From CAZUXE01 sp964624585 (GTDB lineage Bacteria > Hydrothermota > Tepidihabitantia > B3-TA06), in contig CAZUXE010000008.1 in the NCBI GenBank assembly GCA_964624585.1, forward strand, positions 12,483 to 76,482: DNA of 64,000 bases, read 5' to 3'. The position numbers and the translations under genes are program-made. Below the pieces are notes generated by a model. The model had not been told where the DNA came from. It ran no database searches and was given only the letters and a program-made list of their open reading frames with translations. Below are positions 17,636 to 26,994 of this stretch, in pieces (positions within the stretch are counted from its first letter, which is position 1; each line of letters starts with the position of its first letter).

Positions 17636-18522
17636 GCGCTGATAAATCTCGTAGCATTGCTTACTATCCTGGCTGTACCATGAAAACTACAGGACAGGCT
17701 TTTGAAAAGTCGGCCTATGCGGTTACTAAGGCCTTAGGTATTCAAATGAGAGAGCTTGAACGTTGGAACTGTTGCGGAACAGTATTCTCTCTTACCACAG
17801 ATGATACTATGCACCATATTGCCACAATCCGTAATATGGTTCGTGTTGAAGAGATGGGCGAGTCAGAGGTTCTTACCCTTTGCTCCATGTGTTACAACAC
17901 ACTTAAGCGTTCCAATGAATATGTGAGTTCCAACCCTGTTATTCTGGCAGAGCTTAACGATTTTATGTACAAGGAGAACTTAAAATATTCAGGTAAGGTT
18001 AAGGTTCGCCATCTTCTGGAATTGCTCCGTGACGATGTAACCTGGGCAAGACTTTCCGCAAAGCTTGTTAATCCTCTAACGGGTATTAAGTTAGCCCCAT
18101 ATTATGGTTGCGCTCTGGTTCGTCCGGCAGGCGCTGGTGTTGACAGTCTTGAAGATCCATCGATTATGGAAAACCTTATCTCTTCGCTTGGTGCAGAGCC
18201 GGTTGCATGGCCGTCACGTTTGGAATGTTGCGGTTCTTACCATACTATCGGACATTCTGAATTGGTTTTTGAGCGCACCGAGCGTATTGTTGGCGAAGCG
18301 CTTAAGGTTGGGGCAGACGCTATTATTCTTTCTTGCCCGCTCTGTGAGTTTAACATAGGTTCGCGTCAGCCCGAAGTTGCAGAGAAGATTTACGGATTCA
18401 AAGAAATACCGGTTCTTTATTTCACACAGGTAATGGGACTTGCTTTGGGTATTGCACCCGAAGAGTTGGCCATTACAGATAAAAGGGTTTTAAGTTTGAT
18501 TCAAGAAAAGGTGGAAGCGTGA
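17632..18522 (+). CDS. hdrB: HdrB-like CCG-domain protein (heterodisulfide reductase subunit B family)
   Basis: 296 residues from ATG 17632, which overlaps the hdrC stop as ATGA; an in-frame ATG at 17602 would lie inside hdrC. Two complete CCG cysteine-rich domains are seen: NCCG then CSMC in the first half, ECCG then CPLC in the second. In HdrB these bind the non-cubane clusters that reduce a disulfide. Both sets of ligands are intact, so it is probably an active disulfide-type reductase; the natural substrate here is unknown. It overlaps hdrA by 4 nt (GTGA). Confidence 0.93.
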   Translation: MSADKSRSIAYYPGCTMKTTGQAFEKSAYAVTKALGIQMRELERWNCCGTVFSLTTDDTMHHIATIRNMVRVEEMGESEVLTLCSMCYNTLKRSNEYVSSNPVILAELNDFMYKENLKYSGKVKVRHLLELLRDDVTWARLSAKLVNPLTGIKLAPYYGCALVRPAGAGVDSLEDPSIMENLISSLGAEPVAWPSRLECCGSYHTIGHSELVFERTERIVGEALKVGADAIILSCPLCEFNIGSRQPEVAEKIYGFKEIPVLYFTQVMGLALGIAPEELAITDKRVLSLIQEKVEA

Positions 18523-21500
18523 AGAGAGCCCGTATAGGAGTCTTCGTTTGTCACTGTGGTCTTAACATTGCAGGGTCTATCGATGTTAAAAGATTAGCCG
18601 AAGAGGCGCGAGGGATTGCGGGAGTTGTGTATGCAAAAGATTATATATATATGTGTTCAGAACCCGGTCAAGATATGGTGGCGGAGAAAATTAAGGAAGA
18701 GAATCTTGATGGCGTAGTTATAGCTAACTGTTCGCCTTCTCTTCACGAAAAAACCTTCCGTAATGTAGGTAGACGTGCGGGGCTTAATCCCTATAAGGTG
18801 GAAATTGCCAATATTCGCGAACAGGTTTCGTGGCCGCATATGAATAATATGGAGGAAGCGACCCGTAAGGCTCTTACCGTGGTTCGTGAAACGGTTCGTA
18901 AGCTTTCCGGCAATTTGGAACTCAACCCATTTCAGGTTCCAATTACCCATAAGGCTTTAGTAATCGGAGGCGGTGTCGCAGGGATTCAGGCTGCTTTAGA
19001 TATTGCCGACGCTGGCCATGAGGTTTATTTGGTTGAGCGTGAGGCGACAATTGGCGGTAATATGTTGCAGCTTTCTGAAACCTTTCCAACACTGGATTGT
19101 CCCCAGTGTATTATGACTCCTAAGATGACAGAGGCTTCGCAGCATCCTAATATTCATCTACTTGCTTATTCTGAAGTGGAAGATGTTTCAGGTTACATAG
19201 GTAACTTTGACGTTAAAATTCACCGAAAATCACCGTATATCGACTGGGCGAAGTGTACCGGATGTTCTGACTGTGCTAAGGTATGTCCTGTTGAAATGAA
19301 ATCGGAATGGGATCACGGTCTTGCACGTCGTAAGGCTGCCTATCGTCCATTTGCGCAGGCTGTGCCTAACAAGTTTACCATTGATAAATCGTCAGAAGAA
19401 GCTCCGTGTCGTGCGGCTTGTCCTGTTCACCTTAACGCTCATGGTTATGTTACAGCAACTTCTGCTAAAGAGTTTGGTCGGGCGCTTTCTATAATACGTG
19501 ATGAATCGGCTTTTCCCTTTGCCGGTGTAGCAGGGCGCATTTGTACTCATCCCTGTCAGCAGGCATGTGCGCGTAAAGAGGTGGATGATAAATCGGTAGC
19601 TATCAAACATATCAAACGTTGGCTTGCCGATTGGGAACTTCGTGAAAATGGTGAGGCCGCTATAAACATTGAAATTGAACCTGTTTCAAATCAAAAAGTA
19701 GCTATAGTTGGAGCAGGTCCTGGAGGCTTGCAGGCAGCGGTTGACTTAAAGAAAGCGGGTCATGATGTTACTGTCTATGATGCGCAATCTAAGCCAGGAG
19801 GAATGCTTCTTTCAGGAATTCCAGCTTTTCGTCTTGATAAAGACGTTCTTCAAAAAGAATGTGATTTAGTCTTTAAGCTAGGAGTCAATTACAGACCCAA
19901 CACTACAATCGGTAAGGATATTCCCCTCAAGAGTTTAATTGACGCCTACGATGCAGTATATCTGTCCGTTGGTGCATATAAAGAAGGGAAGATGGGAATC
20001 TCTGGTGAAGATCTTGAAGGTGTTGGCGGCGGCGTGCAGTTTCTTGGAGCATTAAACCGTGGTGAGACGCCTAAGATAGGCAAGCGTGTTGCAGTTGTTG
20101 GTGGGGGAAACTCAGCCATGGATACAGCCCGCTCGGCGCTGAGGCTTGGTTCAGAAGTAACAATTATCTACCGCCGTACTGAAAAAGAAATGCCTGCAAT
20201 TGCAGATGAGGTTCATGCAGCTAAGGAAGAAGGCGTTAAGTTTATGCTCCTTACTAATCCTATCCGATTTATAGGTGAAGGTGGTAAACTTAAGGCTGTT
20301 GAAGTAGTTCATATGGAATTGGGAGAACCTGACGATTCAGGACGTAGGCGTCCGGTGCCAATTGAAGGTTCTGAAGAGATTATTGAATTTGATAACGTTT
20401 TTCTGGCTATTGGTGAAAAACCCGAACTCTCCTTTATCACTTCTGAAGATTCTATAGAGCTTACACCATGGAATACTATTGCTGTTGATGAAGAAACCCT
20501 GGTTACCTCAAATCCAAAAGTTTTCGCAGGTGGCGATTGCGTTACTGGTCCTGCTACATTTATTGATGCGGCGGGTGCGGGACGCAAGGCGGCGAAGTCT
20601 ATAAACCTTATGCTTGAAGGATTGGACTTTACTAAAGACAGGGAAAATGAACTTTCCCGAAAGTCAGACCTTATTGGCGATAAAGATCTAGCCAATCCTA
20701 CAACCTTTTCTTCTATGCCAGAACTTGCCGTCAAAGAACGTATAGATAACTTTAACGAGGTTGAAACAGGGTATGCTGAAGAAGAGATTGTTGAACAGGC
20801 TAAGCGTTGTATTCATTGTGGAGGATGTTCGGAGTGCCGTTTGTGTGAGGCTGCTTGTGAGCCTGATGCTATTGCCCATTCCCTTAACGATTGGACTGAG
20901 GAGATAAACGTAGGCGCAATTGTTGTAGCTACAGGTTTTGAACTTATGCCATTAAGCCGGATGCCTGAGTATGGCGGCGGGAAATTCCCTGATGTTATTG
21001 ACGCTCAGCAGTTTGAACGTCTGCTATGCGCCTCGGGGCCCACAGCAGGTGAGGTTCGTCGTCCTTCAGACGGTAAGGTTCCTAAAAAGGTGGCTTTTGT
21101 ACATTGCGCCGGTTCGCGAGATCCTGAACACGGAGTAGCCTACTGTTCGCGGGTATGTTGTATGTATTCAATTAAACAAGCAATGCTTTACAAACATGCC
21201 GTGCATGACGGGGAATCGTATCTGTTCTATATAGATATCCGTTCAAACGGTAAGCGTTATGAGGAATTTTATGCCCGTACTGCTGAGGAAGATCACGCTA
21301 CCTTTATTCGTGGAAAGGTTTCACGTATATACGAACAGGACGGTATTGTAACAGTTTATTCAGAAGATACTCTTACCGGAGAATCGGTCAGACTGGATGC
21401 GGATTTGGTGGTGGTGGCTTCAGCCATGTTGCCTTCCAAAGGCGCGCAGGAATTGGCTTCCAAGCTTCGCTTAGCTACAGATGAGTACGGTTGGATATCA

Positions 21501-21899
21501 GAGGCGCATCCCAAGCTTCGCGCTGTTGAAACCCTTACAGGCGGGGTTTTTGTAGCAGGCGTTACTCAGTTTCCCAAGGATATTACCGATACAGTCTCGC
21601 AGGCTTCTGGCGCTGCTGGTAAGGTTTTGGGTATGTTTAGTAGGGAAACTTTGGAGCGTGAACCCTTGATTGCAGAGGTTGATGCAGATATTTGTACCGG
21701 TTGCGGTATTTGTGCAGAGGTTTGTCCATATGACGCTCCGGTTGTTGATCCTGTAAAAAAGAAGGCCAAAGTAAACGAGGCCTTATGTGAAGGTTGTGGA
21801 GCCTGTGCTGCTGCCTGTCCTTCTCAGGCGGTAAAACATCGCAATTACACACGCACGCAATTGTTTGCCATGATTGATGAGGCAACGAGGGATTATTGA
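18519..21899 (+). CDS. hdrA: HdrA with an inserted GltD-type NAD(P)H oxidoreductase domain
   Basis: 1126 residues. Residues 1-140 are the HdrA N-terminal domain (IGVFVCHCGLNIAGS). A first FAD fold begins at about 145 (VIGGGVAGIQAALDIADAG), with the HdrA cysteine segment DCPQCIMTPKM and a 4Fe-4S motif CTGCSDCAKVCP. From about 290 to 700 a GltD/NfnB-like module is inserted: CRAACP and CTHPCQQAC clusters, FAD motif VGAGPGGLQAA, and an NAD(P)H fold VVGGGNSAMDTARSALRLG then YRR. A CIHCGGCSECRLCEAAC segment (about 765) precedes the rest of HdrA, which ends with two 4Fe-4S motifs (CTGCGICAEVCP, CEGCGACAAACP). In the family HdrA is the flavin site of electron bifurcation; the insert suggests direct use of NAD(P)H. 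Start GTG overlapping the hdrB stop. Confidence 0.92.
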   Translation: MKRARIGVFVCHCGLNIAGSIDVKRLAEEARGIAGVVYAKDYIYMCSEPGQDMVAEKIKEENLDGVVIANCSPSLHEKTFRNVGRRAGLNPYKVEIANIREQVSWPHMNNMEEATRKALTVVRETVRKLSGNLELNPFQVPITHKALVIGGGVAGIQAALDIADAGHEVYLVEREATIGGNMLQLSETFPTLDCPQCIMTPKMTEASQHPNIHLLAYSEVEDVSGYIGNFDVKIHRKSPYIDWAKCTGCSDCAKVCPVEMKSEWDHGLARRKAAYRPFAQAVPNKFTIDKSSEEAPCRAACPVHLNAHGYVTATSAKEFGRALSIIRDESAFPFAGVAGRICTHPCQQACARKEVDDKSVAIKHIKRWLADWELRENGEAAINIEIEPVSNQKVAIVGAGPGGLQAAVDLKKAGHDVTVYDAQSKPGGMLLSGIPAFRLDKDVLQKECDLVFKLGVNYRPNTTIGKDIPLKSLIDAYDAVYLSVGAYKEGKMGISGEDLEGVGGGVQFLGALNRGETPKIGKRVAVVGGGNSAMDTARSALRLGSEVTIIYRRTEKEMPAIADEVHAAKEEGVKFMLLTNPIRFIGEGGKLKAVEVVHMELGEPDDSGRRRPVPIEGSEEIIEFDNVFLAIGEKPELSFITSEDSIELTPWNTIAVDEETLVTSNPKVFAGGDCVTGPATFIDAAGAGRKAAKSINLMLEGLDFTKDRENELSRKSDLIGDKDLANPTTFSSMPELAVKERIDNFNEVETGYAEEEIVEQAKRCIHCGGCSECRLCEAACEPDAIAHSLNDWTEEINVGAIVVATGFELMPLSRMPEYGGGKFPDVIDAQQFERLLCASGPTAGEVRRPSDGKVPKKVAFVHCAGSRDPEHGVAYCSRVCCMYSIKQAMLYKHAVHDGESYLFYIDIRSNGKRYEEFYARTAEEDHATFIRGKVSRIYEQDGIVTVYSEDTLTGESVRLDADLVVVASAMLPSKGAQELASKLRLATDEYGWISEAHPKLRAVETLTGGVFVAGVTQFPKDITDTVSQASGAAGKVLGMFSRETLEREPLIAEVDADICTGCGICAEVCPYDAPVVDPVKKKAKVNEALCEGCGACAAACPSQAVKHRNYTRTQLFAMIDEATRDY

Positions 21900-24892
21900 T
21901 GGCTAGCAAAGAAAATTCAAAACATGTTGTTGTTCTGGGTGGAGGGACAGCAGGTATTGCGGCGGCTTTGTCGTTGAACGATTTAGGTTTCCATGTCTCT
22001 CTTGTTGAGAAAAATTCTCATCTTTTGGGAACTATTGCTCAACTTGATAAACAGTTTCCAAATGACGCCTGTGGGTTCTGCCAGCTTCGTTCCCGTGTTG
22101 AACCAGGTGTTTCCGAACTTTGCCTGCGGCGCGATTTGGGTGCCGATAATTTGGATATCCACACCTTATCGATACTTTGGAATGTAGAAAAGCTTGATGA
22201 TGACCGCCTAAAACTTTCCTTTAACCAAAAATCCTCATACATCAAAGCGGATTTATGTGTACGTTGTCGAAAGTGTGAGGAAGTTTGTCCAGTTGAAGTT
22301 CCCGATGATTTTAACATTCAGGGGAAACGTAAGGCTGTTTATACCCGTTATCCAATGGCTATTCCTTCAACATGGGTGATTGACGGTGAGAGTTGCACTA
22401 GATGTGGCGAGTGCGTAAAGGTGTGTCCTACGAACTGTATTGATTTAGATATGCAACCTAGGGAGTTTTCGCTTGAAGCTGATGCTGTGGTTGTATCAAC
22501 CGGTTTTTCCCTTATAGATCCTTCATACCTTACAGAGTTAGGTATTCGCTTTCCAAATGTAATAACCAGTTTGGAATTGGAAAGAATTCTTTCCAGCTAC
22601 GGGCCTACTCAAGGTAGTCTGGAGCGACCGTCTGATGGTCATAAACCTTCTAAGATAGCGCTTCTGTTTTGTGCCGGTTCGCGCGACCGCTTGCATCCTT
22701 ATTGCTCGTCTGCGTGTTGTATGTACGGAACTAAAGAGGCTAGAATTTTGCATGAGCAGTATCCTGATGTTGAAGTAACTGTTTTTTACATGGATAGGCG
22801 TGGATTTGGCAAGTCTTACTATTCTTACATAGAAGAAACTTCGCCTTATGTCCGTTGGATACCAAGTCGTCCTGCAAAGGTGGAGGAGACCTCGAATAAT
22901 AATCTCATACTACACTATGAGTCTGAAGACGGAAGCTTTCGTAAGGAAGAGTTTGATTTAGTTTCATTAGTTGTTGGCCAAGAGGGACAAGCAAATGATT
23001 TTGCAGAGCTTTTTGGATTGGAAACTAACAACGGTTTCCTTGACTTAAAAAAGGGTACAGAAATTAATACAGCGAACCCTAAAGTGTTTGCTGTAGGTTC
23101 GGCAGGCGGTCCCAAGGATTTACCGGATTCTGTTACTGAAGCTCAAGCTGTTGCAGCACAGATTGCGGCTATGTTTGGTGTTGACAAAAAATCAGGCATT
23201 CAGCAAAAATCCGTAGCGCCTTTTCCAAAAGTCGGGGTTGTATTTGATACTGTTGGTGATGACGAAGGATTGGATAAAGACGCAATTAAAACATTCTTTA
23301 GCCAAAAAGGTATTCCTACAAGCTTCATTAACTATGCCGAAACAGAGAAGGGACTGCTGGAGCTTGAGAATTTTATTATGGATAAGGAAGTAGATAGGCT
23401 TGTTGTTGCCGGTCCAAATCCTAACAAAGCGGAGCGCATTCTTAAAGAAAAGGTTGTTCAAATGGGTTGGCATCCTGCACAATTGGAACTTTTGGATTTT
23501 CGGGAACAGGTGTTGTGGGGATATGAAGATGCATCCTTGTTTAATGAAACTGCCTGTATTCTTGCGCTTGCTTCAGCTGAAAAACTTCGCTTATTGAGCT
23601 TTGAGGCTGCGGACTTGATTCAACCCTTTAGTCGTGCGCTTATAGTTGGCGCAGGTGCTGCCGGAATGTGGGCAGCAAAGTTGCTTGCTGATGCAGGTAT
23701 ATCAGTAACCTTAATTGAGAAAGAAGACGAAGTAGGAGGCAATGCGCTTAAATTAACTAGGACTCTTGAGCGTTTTGATGTTCCGCCCTTCCTGTCTCAA
23801 CTTATATCCGAAGTTAAGGAATCAAAAAATATAGAAATAATGACCGCAACGACACTTTCCTCTATTAACGGAGAGTTAGGTAAATTTACCTGTAGTCTTT
23901 TTAAGGGTGATGAGGAACTTACTAGAGGGGCCTCTGTAGTTATTTTTACTACAGGAGCAAAGGAGTATAAACCTGCTGATGGTGAGTTTGGTCATGGTTT
24001 GAATAATGTATTGGGAGAAAGAGATTTTGCAGGGATGATTGCTCGCAACGAAACCTCCAATCTTAAATCTGTGGTAATGATACAATGCGTAGGATCGCGT
24101 AATGAAGAGCATCCGTATTGCTCGCGCGTATGCTGCCGTAGAGCGTTAGCGAATGCAATTGCCCTCAAAGAGACTAATCCGAAAATAGAGGTTACGATTA
24201 TTGCAAGGGATGTGATGAGTTGGGGATTGTCTGAGCTTTATTATCGTAAGGCGCGTGATATGGGAGTAAATTTTATCCGTTATACTCAAGATAACCTTCC
24301 AAAGGTTTTAGAGCGGAATGAAGGTCTTATTGTTTCCGTGTTTGATAGTCTTCTTAACGCTACAGTTGAGTTGGCTGCCGATAAAGTTGTGCTAGCTCAC
24401 GGTATTATTGCCTCTTCAAGCCCTGTTATTTATAACGACAAACCTTTGGATTTAGATAAGTTTGGATTTTTTGCCGAGGCTAATCCCAAGTTCAGGACTA
24501 CCGAACTTGAAGTTGACGGATTCTTTGCCGCCGGACTAGCCAAGGGGCCAAAGCGATTTTCAGAATCTCTAACCGAAGCTTCTGCTGCTGTGGCAAAGGC
24601 TTTGGTATTTCTGCGTTCTGAAAAATTTACTCCGAAATACTATGTTGCTCGCACCAATACACGTAGGTGTGCGTATTGTGGAATATGTGTAGATGCTTGT
24701 CCCAATTCGGCAAGGGTGATGGATGAGGAACTTTTGTCAGCCCGTGTTATAGAGGCTATTTGTCAGGGATGCGGGGTTTGTGCATCGGCTTGTCCTTCGC
24801 AAGCAGCGCATCTTTTGAATTTGGAAAGTGATCAGGCTTTTGCCATGATTGATGTAATGTTGTCTCAATCCGAAAGGGGAGAGAAAGAATGA
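21899..24892 (+). CDS. Tandem double HdrA-like flavoprotein
   Basis: 997 residues from ATG 21899, which shares an A with the preceding TGA; GAGGG lies upstream. First module (about 1-430): FAD fold VVLGGGTAGIAAALSLNDLG, CGFC, then 4Fe-4S motifs CVRCRKCEEVCP and CTRCGECVKVCP. At about 444 a segment with the fold pattern of the HdrA N-terminal domain (VGVVFDTVGDD) appears but lacks the CxCG cysteines. Second module: FAD fold LIVGAGAAGMWAAKLLADAG, CVGSR and CSRVCC segments, ending CAYCGICVDACP and CQGCGVCASACP. The architecture recalls two HdrA/QmoA-type units fused. It sits between hdrA and mvhD in the same operon and is likely a second flavin/Fe-S branch of the complex. Confidence 0.9.
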   Translation: MASKENSKHVVVLGGGTAGIAAALSLNDLGFHVSLVEKNSHLLGTIAQLDKQFPNDACGFCQLRSRVEPGVSELCLRRDLGADNLDIHTLSILWNVEKLDDDRLKLSFNQKSSYIKADLCVRCRKCEEVCPVEVPDDFNIQGKRKAVYTRYPMAIPSTWVIDGESCTRCGECVKVCPTNCIDLDMQPREFSLEADAVVVSTGFSLIDPSYLTELGIRFPNVITSLELERILSSYGPTQGSLERPSDGHKPSKIALLFCAGSRDRLHPYCSSACCMYGTKEARILHEQYPDVEVTVFYMDRRGFGKSYYSYIEETSPYVRWIPSRPAKVEETSNNNLILHYESEDGSFRKEEFDLVSLVVGQEGQANDFAELFGLETNNGFLDLKKGTEINTANPKVFAVGSAGGPKDLPDSVTEAQAVAAQIAAMFGVDKKSGIQQKSVAPFPKVGVVFDTVGDDEGLDKDAIKTFFSQKGIPTSFINYAETEKGLLELENFIMDKEVDRLVVAGPNPNKAERILKEKVVQMGWHPAQLELLDFREQVLWGYEDASLFNETACILALASAEKLRLLSFEAADLIQPFSRALIVGAGAAGMWAAKLLADAGISVTLIEKEDEVGGNALKLTRTLERFDVPPFLSQLISEVKESKNIEIMTATTLSSINGELGKFTCSLFKGDEELTRGASVVIFTTGAKEYKPADGEFGHGLNNVLGERDFAGMIARNETSNLKSVVMIQCVGSRNEEHPYCSRVCCRRALANAIALKETNPKIEVTIIARDVMSWGLSELYYRKARDMGVNFIRYTQDNLPKVLERNEGLIVSVFDSLLNATVELAADKVVLAHGIIASSSPVIYNDKPLDLDKFGFFAEANPKFRTTELEVDGFFAAGLAKGPKRFSESLTEASAAVAKALVFLRSEKFTPKYYVARTNTRRCAYCGICVDACPNSARVMDEELLSARVIEAICQGCGVCASACPSQAAHLLNLESDQAFAMIDVMLSQSERGEKE

Positions 24893-25311
24893 ATGAGTTT
24901 GAACCCAAAATAGTAGGTTTTTTCTGCAACTGGTGTACGGCCGCCGCCGCCGACCTTGCCGGAACATCCCGCATACAGTATCCGGCTAACGTAAGGCCCA
25001 TTAGGGTAATGTGTTCTGGTTCTGTTGACATGAGCTATGTCATAAAATCTCTTCTTGAGGGAGCCGATGGTGTACTTATTGGCGGATGTCATCCAGGTGA
25101 TTGTCATTATGTGAACGGTAACTACAAAGCAAGACGTAGGGTAGCGCTTTTGAAGTCAATATTCAATACCCTTGAATTGGAACCCGATAGGGTATGGTTG
25201 CGCTGGATTTCAGCATCCGAAGGGGTTCGTTTCGCTAAGGTGGTTCGGCAGATTACAGATGAAATAAAAGAAAAAGGACCCAACCCGATGGGTTCGACAC
25301 CTCAGACTTAG
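24889..25311 (+). CDS. mvhD: MvhD-like [2Fe-2S] electron-transfer subunit
   Basis: 140 residues matching the MvhD / hydrogenase delta family over nearly full length: FFCNWCTAAAADLAG, RVMCSGSVDMSYV, GADGVLIGGCHPGDCHY. The five cysteines are those that bind the cluster in MvhD. In methanogens MvhD links HdrA to a hydrogenase or formate dehydrogenase; here no hydrogenase gene is adjacent, so it probably links HdrA to the FrhB/FdhB-like subunit downstream. ATG overlaps the previous stop by 4 nt. Confidence 0.93.
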   Translation: MNEFEPKIVGFFCNWCTAAAADLAGTSRIQYPANVRPIRVMCSGSVDMSYVIKSLLEGADGVLIGGCHPGDCHYVNGNYKARRRVALLKSIFNTLELEPDRVWLRWISASEGVRFAKVVRQITDEIKEKGPNPMGSTPQT

Positions 25312-25317
25312 GCGGGA

Positions 25318-26421
25318 ATGATGGCTGGTATATACAAAAAAGACCTTAATCCAGATAAGGCTGTTCGTGAATTTTTCGCAGAGCTTTTTTCTGCAAACCT
25401 TATATCTACAGCTCTTTTGCCTGCGCGAAAAGCAGGTTTGAAACAGGTGTTTCCAGCGTTATTATCTTCAAAAGATTCTCTTGAGCAGGTTTATCCTTTT
25501 GCGCCTGTGATGCCTGTATCTACCGCGGTTCAGCTTTCTAAAATAACCCGTTTTGCTAATCCTAAAAACATAGTTGCAGCTTTTCTCCGTCCATGTGAAT
25601 CACGGGCGGCTGTTGAATTGGTTAAACTCAGTCAAATCAATTTAGATAACGTATTGCTTATTACACGTGATTGTCCAGGAACTGTTGAACCTGAGGTTTT
25701 TGAGGCCAAAGCTTCCAATGGAAATCTACCTTCTTTCTCAGATTTTGAACAGACCGATATTCGTCCGGTATGCAAAATGTGCGCATATCCTGTAGCGCCG
25801 GTTGCGGATATTAACATAGGCACTTTTGGCACAGATTCAGGGATTATTCTTGAGGCAAAAACGGATAAGGGTAGAGAAGCTTTGAAGCGTATCAAGATGG
25901 ATGCGGAACTTACAGATTTTTCTATTCGTGAATCAGCTATTGCAGCAGAAACTGAAAAACGTACTGCTTTTGCAGAAAAACATATGGCAGAGCTTAAAAA
26001 AGAAGTTGCTGGAATAGATAATATGGTTAAGTTCTTCGCGGCTTGTGTAAATTGTCATAACTGCCGTACGATGTGTCCTGTATGTTATTGCAATGAGTGT
26101 TTCTTTGACTCATCAACCTTCCACTTTGAAGGGCCTCGCTATGAGGAGTGGGCTAACCGTAGAGGCGTGCTTCAAATGCCTCGCGATGAGATGCTTTTCC
26201 ACTTAGGACGTATGAACCATATTGGCCTTTCATGTGTTGGTTGTGGTATGTGTGAACAGGCTTGTCCGCATGATATTCGTGTTGGCCAACTGTTCACCCT
26301 AATCTCCACCACAGCCCAGAAAGAACTTAATATTCATGCTGGCATGTCGCTTACCGATCCCCTACCATTGGCTACTTATCGTGAAGATGAGTTTACCAAT
26401 ATGGGAGAGGAAAAGGCGTGA
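25318..26421 (+). CDS. FrhB/FdhB-like Fe-S flavoprotein subunit
   Basis: 367 residues. The N-terminal half resembles the coenzyme F420 hydrogenase / formate dehydrogenase beta family (IVAAFLRPCESRAAVEL, ITRDCPGTVE, CKMCAYPVAPVAD). The C-terminal part has two 4Fe-4S motifs, CVNCHNCRTMCPVCYC and CVGCGMCEQACP. The family usually binds FAD and exchanges electrons with F420, NAD(P)H or ferredoxin. No catalytic formate dehydrogenase or hydrogenase subunit is in the window, so the true donor is not known. It follows mvhD by 6 bp and overlaps the lipoprotein gene by 4 nt. Confidence 0.88.
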   Translation: MMAGIYKKDLNPDKAVREFFAELFSANLISTALLPARKAGLKQVFPALLSSKDSLEQVYPFAPVMPVSTAVQLSKITRFANPKNIVAAFLRPCESRAAVELVKLSQINLDNVLLITRDCPGTVEPEVFEAKASNGNLPSFSDFEQTDIRPVCKMCAYPVAPVADINIGTFGTDSGIILEAKTDKGREALKRIKMDAELTDFSIRESAIAAETEKRTAFAEKHMAELKKEVAGIDNMVKFFAACVNCHNCRTMCPVCYCNECFFDSSTFHFEGPRYEEWANRRGVLQMPRDEMLFHLGRMNHIGLSCVGCGMCEQACPHDIRVGQLFTLISTTAQKELNIHAGMSLTDPLPLATYREDEFTNMGEEKA

Positions 26422-26882
26422 ACAAGAAGATAGCTTTTGCAGTTTTTTCAGCACTGTTATTTTTTATAGGGTGTCCCAATATCAGGAATCTAAAACAAGT
26501 TAGCGATATTTCAACAGTTAACTGTGCGGAATTACAGTATGAGGAATCCGGCGTGATGGTGTTTCGTGATCAGAAAAGTTGGGAAAATTTCTGGCAGCAG
26601 TATTGTCAGACTGTAAATGCCGAAGGAGTTAAACTTACTGCACCGAAAGTAGATTTCTCAACTAAAATGCTGATAGGGGTTTTTGCAGGCGCTAAGCCTA
26701 CTGGCGGGTATTCAATTTCAATTCAGCGTATAATGGAGAGTTCAAAAAGTATTCTTGTTGAATATAAGGAAACAGAACCTTCGCCGGATGCTATGGTTAC
26801 TATGGCGTTTACCTATCCATGTCACATTGTTTCAGTTACACGTTCTGAGAAAAACGTGGAGTTCAAAGCGGTTAAAAAATAA
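26418..26882 (+). CDS. PrcB-domain lipoprotein
   Basis: 154 residues starting at GTG within GTGA. Lipoprotein signal MNKKIAFAVFSALLFFIGC. The C-terminal 80 residues show the PrcB_C pattern: MLIGVFAGAKPTGGYSISI, a strand pair, then YPCHIVSVTR. PrcB was first described as a subunit of a Treponema protease complex; elsewhere the function is unknown. Its last position in the Hdr operon, with a 4-nt overlap, implies co-expression although an envelope lipoprotein has no evident role with a cytoplasmic redox complex. Confidence 0.85.
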   Translation: MNKKIAFAVFSALLFFIGCPNIRNLKQVSDISTVNCAELQYEESGVMVFRDQKSWENFWQQYCQTVNAEGVKLTAPKVDFSTKMLIGVFAGAKPTGGYSISIQRIMESSKSILVEYKETEPSPDAMVTMAFTYPCHIVSVTRSEKNVEFKAVKK

Positions 26883-26901
26883 AACCGTAGTCGGTTTTTT
26901 T
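26881..26901 (+). terminator. Intrinsic terminator of the Hdr operon (bidirectional)
   Basis: A 7-bp stem AAAACCG/CGGTTTT with a TAGT loop starts directly after the PrcB-lipoprotein stop codon and runs into seven T residues. On the minus strand the same hairpin is followed by TTTTATTTTTT and can end the zinc-ribbon transcript. Confidence 0.8.
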
Positions 26902-26994
26902 CACACAGCCAATATTTCTATTTACATTGCAGCTTGCTTTATTTTTATGATAAGTTATTCCTGAAGCAATTAAGTTTTTTGTGGTTCCTGAATA

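Noticed and set aside
17228..26421. Qmo (quinone-interacting) complex
   Set aside because: HdrA-like flavoproteins are present, but there is no QmoC membrane subunit, and HdrB/HdrC-type subunits are soluble.
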